NCBI RefSeq assembly: GCF_964340395.1
Contig: NC_135555.1
Location: 4,047,501 to 4,109,500 of the forward strand
From: Glandiceps talaboti
Taxonomy: Eukaryota; Hemichordata; Enteropneusta; Spengelidae
Length of the DNA: 62,000 nucleotides
Reading direction: 5' to 3'
Under the pieces are notes generated by a model. That model was not told the origin of the DNA. It saw nothing but the letters and a program-made list of their open reading frames with translations, and searched no databases. Every line of letters starts with the position of its first letter. Within the stretch, counting starts at the first letter, position 1. This document shows positions 1 through 16,700 of this stretch, piece by piece. The position numbers and the translations under genes are program-made.

Positions 1-2199
1 ACTAATACAGTCAATGTACATTGCATATGTCACAATACCCAATGCACGTCCTGCATTCATATTTCAATATTAAAAGCCCACTACACAATAGAGTTTTTGT
101 ACCAAAACTTATTCATCTCTGAGTTAAAGCCGTTATTGTATAATTAAATTGGTTTTTCCTGTAGAAGCCAGGCTTTTGTACTCCATTTTTCATTTTCTAT
201 ATTAAAAGCATAGATGTTAAGTATTCTCATCTGTCAAGAAGAAGTACTTGTCAAACAACGTCAAAAAGGAAAAGAAAAAAAAATGGAAAAAAAGATTGTT
301 CAGTAGAGGATGAGCATATACTGTACATCAAGGTAGTGTAAAAAAGATCAGCTTCCTAGTGTACTAGCTGTGATAATTCTGCAGCATTGCACACATGACA
401 TGTATGAAATGTGACAAGCCAATAGCCATTTTCTAAAATATTAAATATATACTTATAGAGAACCAGGCTTTGGCTTGTCGGAATGACATGAAACCGACTG
501 TGTGTGAGCATGATATTAGGCGTTAGTCCTAACTATATTAGGCTTTGATATCATGTATGTCATACAGCCATTGACCTGCTAATAGCATTTGAGACTTGGC
601 TCCTGGTTCATCCCGTTTAACCAGCTTCACCTTTGTACTCTCAAATCATATTTTCTATGTCTTAAGTATTTCCTTATGGAAAGCAGCTCCCACGCCCTGG
701 AAATCTCCCAATGTTTCCGTTTCTGCAATGATATGAAAATCATGCATAGCGAGGAGGCACCTTAATTTGCCTACAGGTATCCCTTGTGAAGCACTGCGAC
801 TATAGCTCATCTGTTTATACAGACACAAAATTGATAAATTTTCATTGTCATAGGCAGGTATCATCCGTCTTTGACTTGCTGGGCTTGTTGGACAGCGGTA
901 TTCTGTCACACAATCGGAGCAGTCTTCCTCACATGATATAATTACTACTTGAAATCAGTCTTTGATTATTGTTTGCGTTCAGCATTTTCATTTCACTGAA
1001 CAAATTTTCGACAAGTGATTGAATTTGTTTCTGATTGTTTATGCTAATGTGAATATCGCAATATCAGTTTCATCAATCAAAAAAACATTGTCACTTCTAC
1101 AAGTTATTAATTCCGGACCAGGGCTAAAAATGCCACTCACCATGCGAATTATTAAATTTCTGTGTGCAGTTATTAGACATTTGCATATAAATGTAATCTT
1201 AATATCCTCTTGCATCAGTGTTTTATAAATATTAATAACAAACTAATGGCATTGTTTCATAATCATACCAAATGCACTGAGAAAGCCCTAATGAGTCGGT
1301 GATTGTTACATGTTTATGCAAAATGATAAATGTCCCCCGGACTGAATAAAAAAATAAACTTCCCCAATGACATGTTGCAAAACACCCAAAGCCAATCATT
1401 CATATGCATAATGATAGACAGAGCCAGTCTCTACCACAACAGACATCACTCTTCCTTTTCTCATGTATCTTTACTCCACATCAAAACATTCATTTAATTT
1501 ACAAGACAGAAGGCACAAATGAAATCAAAGTCTTGCTGTTCTGGAAATCACATTTACGCATTTAAGCTCAGTTTGGTTAAAGATTCTGTCGCTAGATGCT
1601 AAAAATAAGTGACTGAGTGCAGCAACTTATGAATTATAAACATTAAGCCTTTATCGATCGGAGTGTACGTATCCACTTTATAAAATTATGCTATGATAGA
1701 TCTGTGTGATTACTCCGTCTCATATGCCTGTCACACGGACATAGCTTTTAAGGAATTTTCTCTTCCTACTCCATATATTTTCTCCATCCACTAGACTTGA
1801 TCTTATCTGAGCCAAAGAAATGTTAAAGTAAATTTTGATGAAGAATGACAGAGCCACACAATGGACCACCGGAAAGAAATATTACACAAAATATGGGAGA
1901 GAATTTTGAACGATTCTCCAAACGTGAGATGTATAGAGAGTTAGACATTATGCCAATCAGGGGCATGGCAGGGGTTTTTACATTTTATGAATTTCATAAC
2001 TTGTTTTGGGGCATGTTTTGTGAGTGCATCCTTTCATATTATCTCTTTCAATCAGAAGAGTAACAAAATGAGATTTCCACTCATTTCACTTACCAATAAT
2101 TGACTTGGAAAGCTTTCCTTTTGTCACTCATCTAAGACTGATACTATCTCCAACACACTTTGCTACTTACTTAGATATATAAAGACTCCATTCTTTAAA
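1..2199. other. 5' flank, non-coding, no clear gene
   Basis: A+T-rich DNA with only short chance open frames. The only stretch that reads at all like protein is on the minus strand at 655-909 (listed separately). I see no tRNA, rRNA or recognisable transposon protein. Confidence 0.5.
655..960 (-). other. Open reading stretch of unknown nature
   Basis: A minus-strand frame stays open from about 955 down to a stop near 655, about 100 codons. Its first ATG-like start is really a GTG near 909. The composition is mixed, with several cysteines at the start (CEEDCSDC) and a C-terminus ending in HKEILKT. I recognise no family. It could be the last exon of an upstream minus-strand gene, a transposon remnant or chance. 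The only upstream acceptor-like site, TTTCAAG, is weak. Coding status is unproven. Confidence 0.15.
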
Positions 2200-2384
2200 T
2201 CTCTCCTCCTCTTTTTTTCTCCCCCCTGTTTCTCTCCCTCTTTATTCTTCTCTCCCTCTCCTCTTTTCTCCCATCTTTCTTGCCCTCTCATCTCCTCTCT
2301 TCTCTCCTCTTCTTTCTTCTCTTCCTCCTCCTTTTCTCCTTACCCATCTCTTCTTCCTCTAATCTTCTTTTTCTTTTTCCTCCA
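2200..2384 (+). repeat. Polypyrimidine (C/T) tract of about 185 nt
   Basis: Almost pure CTCC/TTCT sequence with very few purines. The tract is long enough to form triplex (H-DNA) structures and is bordered on its right by a SINE-like repeat. It is simple sequence with no coding content. Confidence 0.9.
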
Positions 2385-2394
2385 TTGTATTATC

Positions 2395-2555
2395 ACTTTA
2401 AAGGCCAATGCTTCAATCCCGGGTCATTGCATTAGCATCAGTGGAGCCATGATGATTACATAGGATCATTCTTTTGTTCTGGACTAACGTTTTCTATAGC
2501 TTTATTAACAAACTTTTTTTCAAACCTAGATTTTAATCCTAATCTGAAGTAGTCA
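2395..2555 (+). repeat. Dispersed SINE-like repeat, copy 1
   Basis: This block aligns by eye to 54836-54995 in the same orientation. Shared blocks include TTTAAAGGCC, TTCAATCC, GGATCATTC and TTAATCCTAATC in the same order and spacing. The CTTCAATCCCGGG part resembles a tRNA-type B box (GGTTCRANNCC), so a tRNA-derived SINE is possible. No A box, poly-A tail or target-site duplication was identified. The repeat relationship is seen directly; the SINE label is inference. Confidence 0.6.
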
Positions 2556-5656
<3,101 letters not shown>

Positions 5657-5722
5657 TTGGCGGGAACCGAGACAATTAAATAGCCCCTTTCATTTATGGA
5701 AAGCTTCATTTTCCCGCCAAAA
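5657..5722. promoter_or_regulatory. Pair of inverted E2F-like sites
   Basis: TTGGCGGGAA at 5657-5666 and TTTTCCCGCCAAAA at 5709-5722 match the E2F consensus (TTTCCCGCC / GGCGGGAAA) in opposite orientations, about 45 bp apart. Such pairs occur in cell-cycle-regulated promoters. They lie about 1.9 kb upstream of the ATG exon and could mark an upstream promoter with a non-coding first exon. A donor-like CGT|GTAAGC occurs at 5889/5890, so an exon from roughly 5.7 kb to 5889 spliced to 7664 is conceivable but unproven. Confidence 0.35.
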
Positions 5723-7504
5723 TATGGGAGAGAAATGAATTACCGATTATTAATTTTTTTCACGATGGAAAAAACAACGCTGTCCTTGCGAAGTGGCGCA
5801 CGGATCGATCCAGCGCAAGCTTTGAATCTGTGGCCCGGCACGTCTTTCATAACACGATGCTTTGCCAAGACAAGACTCGTACAACGCGTGTAAGCTAAGT
5901 CCTACAACAATATTACCATCAATTCATTTTAACTGTATGACATAAATTGTTAGTGTGAATTATATTGCAGTAAAGTATATAAAATATTATTTCCGCTATA
6001 TAATGTTAAAATATAATGATTTTATTATTTTCAAAAACAACGGTATGTAGTGCTCGGCAACTAACTTCAACCACGGACGCCGTATTAACTGTGGCATCTA
6101 AAAATAAATAATCCTATATGATTATGAGTACGCAAAGGTGGTCCAGATTTAATTGTTATGAAGATAACACTATTTACAAGAATTCCTTCGCTTTGTCAGT
6201 TTTCTGCGAATTTACACTCCGTGGATAGCCACCCAGCGTTCTACTACTGTTCACTATGTCATATGCTATAAATGATGCGAATAATCGGTTACAGGTGACA
6301 GGGGAATGGGGAGCAGCCTCCTTTTGTTATCTTTTGTTCACCAAAAGTCACTTCGCGTCCTCGACTTGCATTTATTCGAAGAATGATCACTCTCGCTGAC
6401 TTATTAATTTTCCATAATAAGATTTAATGAGAGTTAATTCCCTATAGGTACATCGCGGGGGATACTGATCACAAGGAGGGTGGGTGGGTTAATATACGAC
6501 ACATAAACAGACCATATTCCTACTTTATAGTATACGAACGCGAGAACGCATATATGTATATCTCCATCATATTGCTTCGGCAGCTGCTCGAGCACAGACG
6601 TGTGTATGTACGTGTGGAGGTATATATCTGAGCAATAATCACAACCGTCTCGCTAATGACTCTTTTGCCCTTATACGATTCGAAGGGAGGTATGTTGATT
6701 TTTCTTCCTTTACACAATCTAAATTTCTTTACCAGAGGACAAGTTAGTTACACTCTGAAATACTGTGATTTTACGAAATATTTTTACCCTGCTATCGACG
6801 AGGTTCCGAACGATGCTCAGCCACCATATGTGGTCTATGAATGAATATTTATGAATTTCCTTACGTCTGAATGAGAGGAACAAGGGGCTGTGACCTTTTT
6901 GAACGCTTTGTGATCAATTGTTACGAGTTTCCTATTTTAGAAATAGAGGGAGACGATGTCAAAAACCGTCCGCACTGTTAACTTCCGTGAGAGGGAAATT
7001 CCTCCACATGAAATTGGTTGAAACGTATGACAGTGAACGGTGAAACACAAACACGCTTCAAGTGTTTACCTAACAGCTAGTTATAGCATTTTCACTGTAT
7101 ATACCCACACAGCTAGTTGTCACATCACGCACTCACGCGGGCCACTCGGGGTGTGCTTTTTAATCGGGGTTTTGTTGATCCTGGACAAATGAACATATCT
7201 CTATTTACTATCAAAGTTTGGTCAGTTAATGTTAAACTCTGATTTCGAATCATATCATCAGCTGCTTCTATGCAAACGAACAAACGTCAAAGTACGTCGA
7301 AAATGTACATCGTAACCGGTGTGTGACATTCGCGCCATTCACATCTACAGGTCACCCAAAGTTGTCACTAGTTATAAAAATACGCCAAATTAAATTAGAC
7401 CTGCTGTCAGACTTCTTCACAATTTTCATGATGGGCTGAGAGCTTGCCTTCTTCTTTCACTCACGTGAAATTTTATTATGAAAGTTGTGTTAGTAATGAG
7501 CAAT
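5723..7504. other. Proximal 5' flank, no gene seen
   Basis: Non-coding with frequent CpG. Only short chance frames are present. It probably contains promoter-proximal regulatory DNA or an intron of the 5' UTR if an upstream first exon exists. Confidence 0.4.
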
Positions 7505-7582
7505 GTGGCCAATCACGGCAGTGCTCTGGAAACATAACGCAATGCATTATTGATAAATCATAAATTTGTGTGCATGCGCACT
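7505..7582 (+). promoter_or_regulatory. Candidate proximal promoter: NF-Y and NRF1-like motifs
   Basis: GGCCAATCA at 7507-7515 is a strong CCAAT/NF-Y match. The GTGTGCATGCGCAC stretch around 7569-7582 resembles the NRF1 palindrome (GCGCATGCGC). These lie about 85-160 bp upstream of the initiator ATG, so transcription could start near 7.6 kb with a short 5' UTR. No TATA box is evident. An alternative, with an acceptor right before the ATG, is listed next. Confidence 0.35.
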
Positions 7583-7632
7583 TGGGGCCAACGCTCGTTA
7601 ATTTCCGTAATTTTGCCAAACTCGACGAATTT

Positions 7633-7663
7633 CTAATCATTTCCCCGCTGCTGTTGTTTCCAG
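7633..7663 (+). other. Possible 3' splice acceptor 2 nt upstream of the ATG
   Basis: A branch-point-like TCTAATC, a pyrimidine-rich run and TTTCCAG end at 7663, just two bases before the initiator ATG at 7666. If used, exon 1 as annotated is not the transcript's first exon, and an upstream non-coding exon is spliced in here. If not used, transcription starts close by. Confidence 0.35.
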
Positions 7664-7665
7664 CC

Positions 7666-7738
7666 ATGTCGCGCCGAAAGCAGGCCAAACCGCAGCACCT
7701 TGGGAGCGACCAAGACACGTCCACTATGCTGGAAAACG
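7666..7738 (+). CDS. sall: Spalt-like zinc-finger protein, coding exon 1 (NuRD-binding N-terminus)
   Basis: This exon encodes residues 1-24 and the first base of codon 25. It begins MSRRKQAKPQHL, the extreme N-terminal motif of SALL proteins known to recruit the NuRD histone-deacetylase/remodelling complex (RBBP4/7 binding), so the protein is expected to repress transcription in the nucleus. The remainder reads GSDQDTSTMLEN. The exon ends at AACG|GTGAGT (7738/7739), a near-perfect donor in phase 1. Joined to the acceptor at 55067 it restores a Gly codon and runs straight into the C2HC finger in frame. The start is set by the family motif. A short first coding exon followed by a giant intron is the usual SALL arrangement. 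The paralogue number cannot be decided, so the symbol is generic. Confidence 0.95.
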
Positions 7739-10700
7739 GTGAGTAGCACTGCTAGGGCACGTTTTCTTGGCATTTTGACTTCATTACCGGTGGCCCTTCT
7801 TACGCTAGGGCTTCTACCTATCGGTATTTTGACATCCGATAAAATGTTTATACAAATTCTGCTCTAAGCTGATTCTTACGGGGATTCATTAAGACTACTG
7901 GACGGTAGGGATTTTACTTTGACAGTTACAAATGATAAGTACGACGGGAGACTTTGTTGGCCACCATTATACTTTCTGATGACAACTGTTGGAACTTACG
8001 AAATTCCTTGAACAGACTCTTTCAATACCCGCCGTTTTTACTTTGCAACAATTGTTTATATCTTGACATCTCAAGTTTCGACTTTCTTCGATGGTAGTAA
8101 CCGATTCCAAGTCTTTCTCGACTCACATTTCGTAAAATGTAACTTTAGGTTGAGATTTAGTAACTTCACGTCGGCCGAGAACTTGAAATTGTGTTTTGGA
8201 ATGCTAGTGAAAGCGTGCGTTTGAAGTTTTGAGTTTGACGTGAGAGACGGGCCATGACGTACGCGTAGTGCAGTGACAGTGGCACAGTAGCGTGCCCTTT
8301 ATTAAAAGACCATAACACCACCCATAACTCTTTGAAGACGGAAACATGATTTCACTTTTAAACTTTCCACTTTTTTTCTTAGCGATTCTTTGAATGTTGT
8401 TGTTATGTTTCGTGGCAGGTTAAGAAGCGGCCATCTTGTCAATTTGGCAGCTGAATTCGTGCTTTTGAGCTAGGCGAAATATGAATACAGGGCTCTCACT
8501 TTCCGGGCGTATTGAATTTCATATTTTACATTTTAGTCAGACGGTCATTGTAGTAGTGAAGCGAAATGTTTGCACGCCAAGGCCATCTGATCCCGTTTCG
8601 CATGGTCTACTAACGTACCCGCTCTCCGAACTCAGCGGTAACTTACGGGACGTCAAGTCGAAAAAAACGCCATGTTTTAACATGCATGCGTTAATTAGTG
8701 TGATATTGAATTATTCACGGCCGATTCATATTCCTTTTTGGAGAGGAATTCGTATGCAGATGGTAGTTAAATGAAGGGTTCTTTCATATGGTGATTTCGG
8801 TCTTTTCAAAGTTACACACAACTAAGTTTAATTATTGAGACCCCATTCTTCAGTTGGTGGACTACTGCATAATTTTGGCATTAAGTTCCCTCCTTATTCA
8901 CTGATTTTCTGGGGTTTATCTAACAACAAAATTGAAAAACAACCTTCAAAGTTTTGAATTATGGATCTTTCAGAAAAGTGTTTTTCTAGTTTTAAGACAG
9001 AATTTTGAAAGAGTTTTGTGAGTGTATTAATGTTGCTAGGTATCTTTAAAAGCAAATAGCCATACAGGATTTGGTAGTTAAACTGGAAATATGTGTCTGT
9101 TTATCATTCATTTGGTGGAATTTTTTGTGCAGTATATTTATCTATAATCAAGCCAATCTGACTTGATGGCTAAAATGAGTGAAATGCTCAGATGTGAAAG
9201 CATTTTGCCTACCCATAAATCTCTGCCACAGTATGTTAGTATGCATCATAAATGACATATGCACTACTTTATTTCCGGCCAGTCAGAAATAAAAATCTGT
9301 CAGGGGACATTTTTCATATTTCATTCATAATCTGGACTGTCATAAAAATGTCTTAAAATGTCCAAATGAGTTTCGGAAAAAATACTACATGATAAACTGC
9401 CATCAGCTGTTCAGAAGCAAATATTTCTCAGTGGTTTGAAACGCCATTCTTTTGACTAACTGGATAGAATACCATATATGATATCATATTTGATCATAGA
9501 CACTGTCTGGCTGAGTCGACTGATAACATTTTCCCATCACCAAATTAACTCAATGATTAGGGCATGTACATAATCACCTCCAGAGTACACATGATCAATA
9601 TATGCACTGATTAAACCAAGCTGCCCATCAGATATCCAGGCCTCTATATGAATAAGCACAACTTAATATTTATCATAAACAATAATTTATCTGGCCTGTA
9701 AGGCACAAAACAAATAGTTGCTAGGTTTGGTGGGAAGGCCAATGTTGACAGAGATGCATAGATTCAATCACTCGTATGTCATGTGTGAAGATACACAAAT
9801 ATTAACTAAATCAAACAATAGCAGTAAATTCCAGAGTAAGATTTATGAAAAAAATTGACAAGAAAAGTTGACTTGAATTTCAAAATTTTACTTTACAGAT
9901 ATTTCTTTCATCACTTAAAAGTAGCTTTTTCCTGAAACTGAAATGGCAAAAATATCATATTTATATGAATATTAGAGATTAGGTAATCAAACAACTGATA
10001 TTGTGTAATCATACAAGATTCAGACTTTCCAGATTTAGTTTTTTTTTTTACGTCACCTATGCTTTGTCTATGTTATGCACCTTGTGGTAGGCTTGTCAGA
10101 TTTCTGAATTATGTTAATAAGGTAGCCCCCAAAAGAGAGCTTCCTCTCTTACACGTGGGAGTAAAGGTCGTTCCTATGCCGTCTGCCTGGCCAAGCATAG
10201 GGTAACAACTGTGTATTCATAATGTAATAGTACGGCCGGTAGTGTTCCTCTGATCACCACGAGCATTATAACAGAACGATTTACTGAAAAGACATTAGCC
10301 AGTGTGCAATTACTTGTTTTTTGTATGTATACAAGGCCATTTTTAATAAGCACTCAATTTAGGATTCAGAAAATGTGGTAGAGTTTGTCAGCTGGCTAAA
10401 GCTAGAAGCCCTGTCTGACAACTTGACATTATAACAGTACATACGTGTTGTACACAACGTGGAGAAGCCAAGTTGTTCTCAATAAGCATGTTGACTTTGA
10501 TTCTTACACCTTTACAACTCCCCTTTGAGCTGTTGCATAAGTTTTGAAAATAAGGACTAAGAAAATAGATGAATGCATTCAATCATTCCAAGGCCCAAAA
10601 TGTATAATTATAGTTTCAAGTCCAGTGAGTAGGTATGTCTTTTTGTTGGGTCTTTTCAAAACCATAATTAATGCGCACTGCCATTTGTCACCTTTCTTTG

Positions 10701-13700
10701 CATGTGGATGACATTTTTAATGAATGGAAATGTATATAAAGAACTTTTTTGTAAGCACTTTGACACACCCAGGGAGATTTCTCTCTCCATGGGCAATAAA
10801 GAATAAATTTCTTTTGTGAGGCCTAAGTCGTTACTCAGAAGATGATGTGTGCGTATTAGCGTCCACTACAGTAACATAGAAGCGATATGCTAAATATGTC
10901 TGTTCTTTGTCAACAGGGCATTAATAAGTGTTAATAAAGACCCTTTTGAAGGATGGCAAAAGTAGGCAAACAGTGCTGTCGCTTCTTGTGAATAGCACCG
11001 AGATTAAATCAGATAAAAAATTGTTATGCACCCACTGGTTAAGTAGCTATTGTTTGTCTTGGTCAAGCCAGTTTTCATTTTGACAAAAGAATTCAATTTT
11101 TTGTTGAAAATTCAATCAGACCACTGTGTGTCAATTGAAGCCCTGTTGGGAGTGTGAAAGAAAGGAGAAAGTAAAGTGTAGTGGGCAAACAAAATGTGTC
11201 AATATGCAGACTTCATACAATAGTGAGTGGATTTATGTAAAATGCGTTTCCCATACATTCCATCACTCTGACAGTGTGTGTATGAAAAGCAAAGAAAAAT
11301 AGTGAGGACTTGCGTCAAGACGCCGCAAAATAGACTCCATTCATGTCATTTTCTGCAGCTGTGCTTCAACATGGATAGCATAGCTTGATTAATTGTTGGA
11401 AGGAGATTACAGTTATAATATCAAATTTGGGTCAGAAGGGCGTAGAATTTTTGACATTTTCATCATAGTGTAGTGCGATCAAAAGAGCTCCTGCTGGCAC
11501 TTGGGTTTTAAATGCAATATGCGACTTCTGTATTTGAGACAATTGCAATGAATAACACCTAAGTCTGATTTGCATTGGCTTGTAAATGTAAAGGTCCACT
11601 GAACTGCGGAAAATTGATTCTTCTTCTCAGGTATATGCTTAGGGACAAAACTGGCCAGTCCAAGTGCCTTGAGACCGGGGAATTTTTTAATAGCAAATTT
11701 GTAAGCATGGAATGCATCCCTTGGAGAGTTCTCGGCCATAATTTTAACTGTGTAGGAATTGCAACTTCCACTCGCCTAATCTTATTAAATTTACTTTTAC
11801 ATATTTCATATCAGTCCCTAGACAAATCAAAGCCCCCAAATTGCAAACAATCAGTGAGGAAAATGTGACATGTTTGAATCACAGTAGAAATTAACGCTAA
11901 CTACGTACTGATAACGTAGTACAGGTCAGGTGTAGCGGGGAATTTTTATTAGGTGTATTCAAGCACTGTTTCTATATCAGCAAAAAAAATTACATTATAT
12001 ATATATTTGTTAAGCTCATCTTTCTTGCATGGACACTTCCCGTTTCCTTGACTGTATCACCGTGTTTGGTAACTTGAGATTTTTGAATCAATACAAGAGA
12101 TGCATCTAACGAATATTTCACTTTGTTAGATGTTGGGGGCAATAGGGGGTCACAAATTTGTTTATATACTTAAAATTTTCCAAATGTCCACAGTGTTTGT
12201 CAGACAGCATTAATTAATACAGCATTTCTGGGACACTTGGGGTAGAAGTATACGTAAACAGATGCGGCAGTGCGTATTCTGTTGTTTGTTACACATAGTC
12301 AAATCACATCAGGGGGGAGGAGTTGACAGCGGTATCGGTTGTTTCAAGTTTTTTGGCTCCTTAATCATATGGTTGAAGGGAGCTTCTAATACTGGGTTTG
12401 TTGCATGGTAGTCATCACAATAGCACATTACATAACATTTCTGAATTAGTTTTCGGCTATCATGTTTCTGGTATCTATAGTCTGTCAGTATGCACTCTGC
12501 ATTAAACCCATTTCTTGAAATTACACAGTTGATGAGTATCCCTTGCTGTGACAGACAAAACAAACTGTCTGCCAAGTTTATTTTATAACAAATGTTGTAG
12601 TTTTGGTTGACAAGAACAGCTTTTTGGCAGTAACAAATTTAGTGCAAACTTGAATTTCGTAATTGTTTTTCAACGTGTTTGTAAACTGCCAAGTAACAAT
12701 TAAAAAGAACTATGGAGATATGATAATCAACTGTCAAATATGATGATCTAAAAGATATAAAAAGTAGCACCACTGTTTTGATATCCAGTTATGTAAAATC
12801 TGTGTGGAGTTGGCAGCATTTTTTTTGCTACATGAAATCAAGACGTGTGTGGTCCAGCTAGATGGCAGCGATTCCGAGTCTCGTTTTGTAACTTTATATC
12901 TAGCTGACCATGTGGCTATAAATATGAAAAGCTGTTTTCACAATAAGTGCCACTGTGTGAGTATAGAGCCGACTTCAAAAAAATGATTATCTACTATAGC
13001 CATTGAAAGATTAAGATACACACCGGATGTAAACCCGCACACACTAGAGACACCTCTCAGCAAAACATGAAGAGTTTATGAAATATAATGAAACAGAATC
13101 TGTTCTGTCAAACAGGATAAGAACTTTGTGGAATGTCAAAGTTATTATTTTTTCATGTCGGGGAATATTTAGTCAAGTGAACTCTGACACATGAAACTTT
13201 TTGTTGTTAGATTGCAGTAAGGATGTCAACACTAAGTAAAGATAGCATGGCTAAGACAACTGTTATTTTCATGGATGAGTAGACACAAAAATAATGAAAA
13301 ACAAGCAAAAAGTAAGGGTTTATTTTGAAAAGAAAGTAAGATGTGCTCTATGAAGGACAGATGGGGGAGGGATAAAAGGGGAAAGATGGGGGTGTTAGGA
13401 TTGTTTCCAAGGCTTAATTTTCAACACAGCTGCAGCTGCCAACAGTTGACTCAGTGACTTGCTCATAAAAATGAGATTGAGAGATGGAAATTTTTATGGC
13501 ACAAATGTGATAGCAAACAAGTTGTTGTCCATAGTTATATTAATTAAGTGGGGGTGTGATGTTGACAAGTAAACTCCCTCCCACTGTGAAAGTAGACACA
13601 CAGCCTGAAGGCATATTGTCAAATGTCTAGTCATTTTTTGAACATTTGATGTATGAAAATAATGCAAAGGAAATTCATGTTGGTAATGTATGTTGTAGGA

Positions 13701-16700
13701 AGGAAGGAGGGTTGTGTAGTGTCACCGCTGCCTATTCTATGTTAGTAGTAAATTTGCATTTTAATACTGAAGTTGTTGGAAGGACGTAATATTGTTTAGC
13801 CTAGAAGGCAAAATAGTGTTGGTTCACACCTGTTCCAGATATGGATGGCAGGTATTGCTGCATATCTATGCATTGCATATACTCTACTCAAAGAATGAAA
13901 TAATATTCAGGAAAACTTTCATCTGATTTAGCTAGCGAAAGGACACAAGATAGTAATACCTGGAAAATGTATTAGTTTTGATTACAAACGTTGTGCAATT
14001 TCCTTCCTTTCAGTTGTGAAATATAGACATGTAATCTCTAGCTCGGTTTCATATTCACAATTCATGCATATTAATATGTTATTTAGGATGACTGTTTTGA
14101 AAGTGATAGAATATGATAACGGCTACTAAGTTTAAGAAGTATGTTAGAATCAAATTACGAAAAAGCGGAGATCATAAACCCAGACGGTTGGTTGCCGATT
14201 GTATCATTAAAATTGATGTGACTTGTACATGGTTGTAAAAAGTACAAATGTGGCTACTTGACTAGAATATCATGCTTTGGACATATGATCTTTCAAAATG
14301 AACAAATTAGAATGGGCAAGCAGTCGCTACGATTTTTTTTACACCAAAGACCTTGAGGAATGATTACTTTTGTATCTCAACAAATTTCCAGTGGAAAAAA
14401 AAGTAAATTTACATTTACACAATTGCGCAAGGTCAAATGAAATGGGGAGGCATAAATTTAATACTTTTTGAAGTGCAGAGGGTGGAATGATCACTTCCTG
14501 TTTGTATCCTGGGATTAGCTGATGAATGTTTGAACAGGTATTGTCAAGAAAATTAATATATTTATGTAGGAAGCAGTATAAACTATAATAAAGTGTATTG
14601 TAACAAAACAGTGTGATTACAGACAACAAACTGTCTACTTTACTGACATTCAAAAGCGTTTCAAAGATAAAAAATGTCATATGTATCAGAAGACATGTTT
14701 CATGTGTGCCTTTACAATGTTAGTACTGTTTCAGTTATGGTGTAGACGATTGATTAAGATTCCAAGTTTTATCGCTTTTCGTGTTAATTTCTGCCAGTTG
14801 GATAAACAAAACTGGGTACATTGTTGGTGTCCGATTTCTACTTGTGTCTCTGAAAAGGATGATGTAGTCTGTCTTTTGTTGCTTGCATCAGGTGTCAAAG
14901 ATCTTTTCATTGCAACCGAAAGGAGTTACTTTTTGTTGACAGTGGGTGAATGAGAAATGGGACATCAATTTTCTCTGCATGGCATATTTTGTTTATATCG
15001 AGTTGTGACGACAACAACCATAGTGCTGCTCTATTCACATCCTCCTCGGGCATTCATAAAACAAATCATAAAAAGTTCTTTGTGAGTCTGGGCAGTTGGT
15101 GTCAACATCAAAAGAACTTTTAACAGTTTTCTCCAAGGTCACCACCACTGTAGTAATTTCACACATTTATGTGTATGTTATCTTTCTTCCAAAATCACTC
15201 ATGATAGCAAAATGACTCAATTAATGGTTCAGGACCTCCTATCGGGTGTCAGATACTAGCGCAATATGTTTTGTATTTCCTGTAACAATGATGGCAAATC
15301 GCGGTCATTCATTTCCTTTCTATTGGACCAGCTATATGATCAGAGGCCATAAAAAACATCGAAACCTTATCAAAGCAATGTTGTGATTGGCTCGTTTGAA
15401 AGTATAGTATGTCGTCTTATAATCGGACAGTATGATTGGTTGTTACAGACGTTTGCTGACCACTCTTGACAATATTTAGATTTCTTCCAGAGTGTATAAA
15501 CAAACAGTGGATAACTAAAAAGAAATGGAAGAACTACGATTGAATATATCAACGAAAAGATGTTGGCCAATGATATCTTAAACACAACAGTGCCAAATTT
15601 CACTTTCCCCAAGTATCGCTAACTGTATTGTTAAGCAGTATTTGCATGTAACATTGAGTTGTTGTGAACAATATTTGATTAAGACCTATATTTACTCTGA
15701 ACTTTACCCTAGTTGAAGGCTTTAATTAGTAAAGTTGTCTCTGGATTATGTTTGTATATGATTACTAGTCATGTTACCACAGTGTGCAGTTCAAGCCCAT
15801 TTACCACAAGTATCGGAATTTTGGGTCATTGGATTTTTTTTATCAGCTGCTATGTGATAAACATAAGCCATTAGGCACTTGAATATGTGTATGTACTTTA
15901 CAAACAGTTTTATTTTTCTTAAATTTTTTTAGTGTTTGTTGGAGTTATAACCATACGAATTGAAGTACGTGTAATAAAGTGGGATACATAGCCGTGGTGT
16001 GAGTTACCCATAGCCACTGTCTATGAATGGCATATACAGAGATTTGTATTTGTCAGTATTTAATAAGTACACATGAGGGTCAACTAATAGTTGTTGTTAC
16101 CATGTTAGGGGACCCTTGAATTTTGAACAGATCACTCGTGGGCTGCTAAGCATTAGATAATACCTCGTCAATCACTGGATGCTTCCAAAGGACTGGATAA
16201 GACAAAAATGCCATTGCAACTGAAATGTTTAATGATGCCATGTGTATGGTACATGATGGTACAGTCTGATGGTCCCATCTCTAGATATCGACAAACTATA
16301 TTATCAATATTGCATTTGTAGACTTTTGTACCCATCATCTCATTTATTAAAGTAAACTCCTGTCAAAAATTTGATAAAGAAAATAACTCAAATGCTAAGA
16401 TGTTGTGAGGGATGGTTTTATCATTCATGCAAGGCAAAACCCATATCTGCCATAGGGCGGTTTTCCAGTTTTTACACCGAAGATCACCTGTGGGATGGTA
16501 GACATAAAGTCGCTGGTAAAAGAAAGGGAAAGTTGTAGAGACAATGCTATTCTACCTGCAGGGGGAATGGTTTCATCCATTGGAATGCTAACTGTTAAAT
16601 AACTAATTACTATACATCCATATTCAGTTGAATGGCATAGAGGGGGATAAGACCACATACTAATTAACATCTTAACTAATTCACTTCAATTCAATAATCT

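Noticed and set aside
10621-10632. 12-nt segment between TTTCAAG and GTATGT
   Set aside because: Contains TGA in phase 1.
11479-11868. Three overlapping open frames on both strands
   Set aside because: Short, no domain, no splice context that makes sense; consistent with chance in a 47 kb intron.
14014-14030. 17-nt candidate exon after a good pyrimidine tract
   Set aside because: Breaks the frame and the donor GTAATC is weak.
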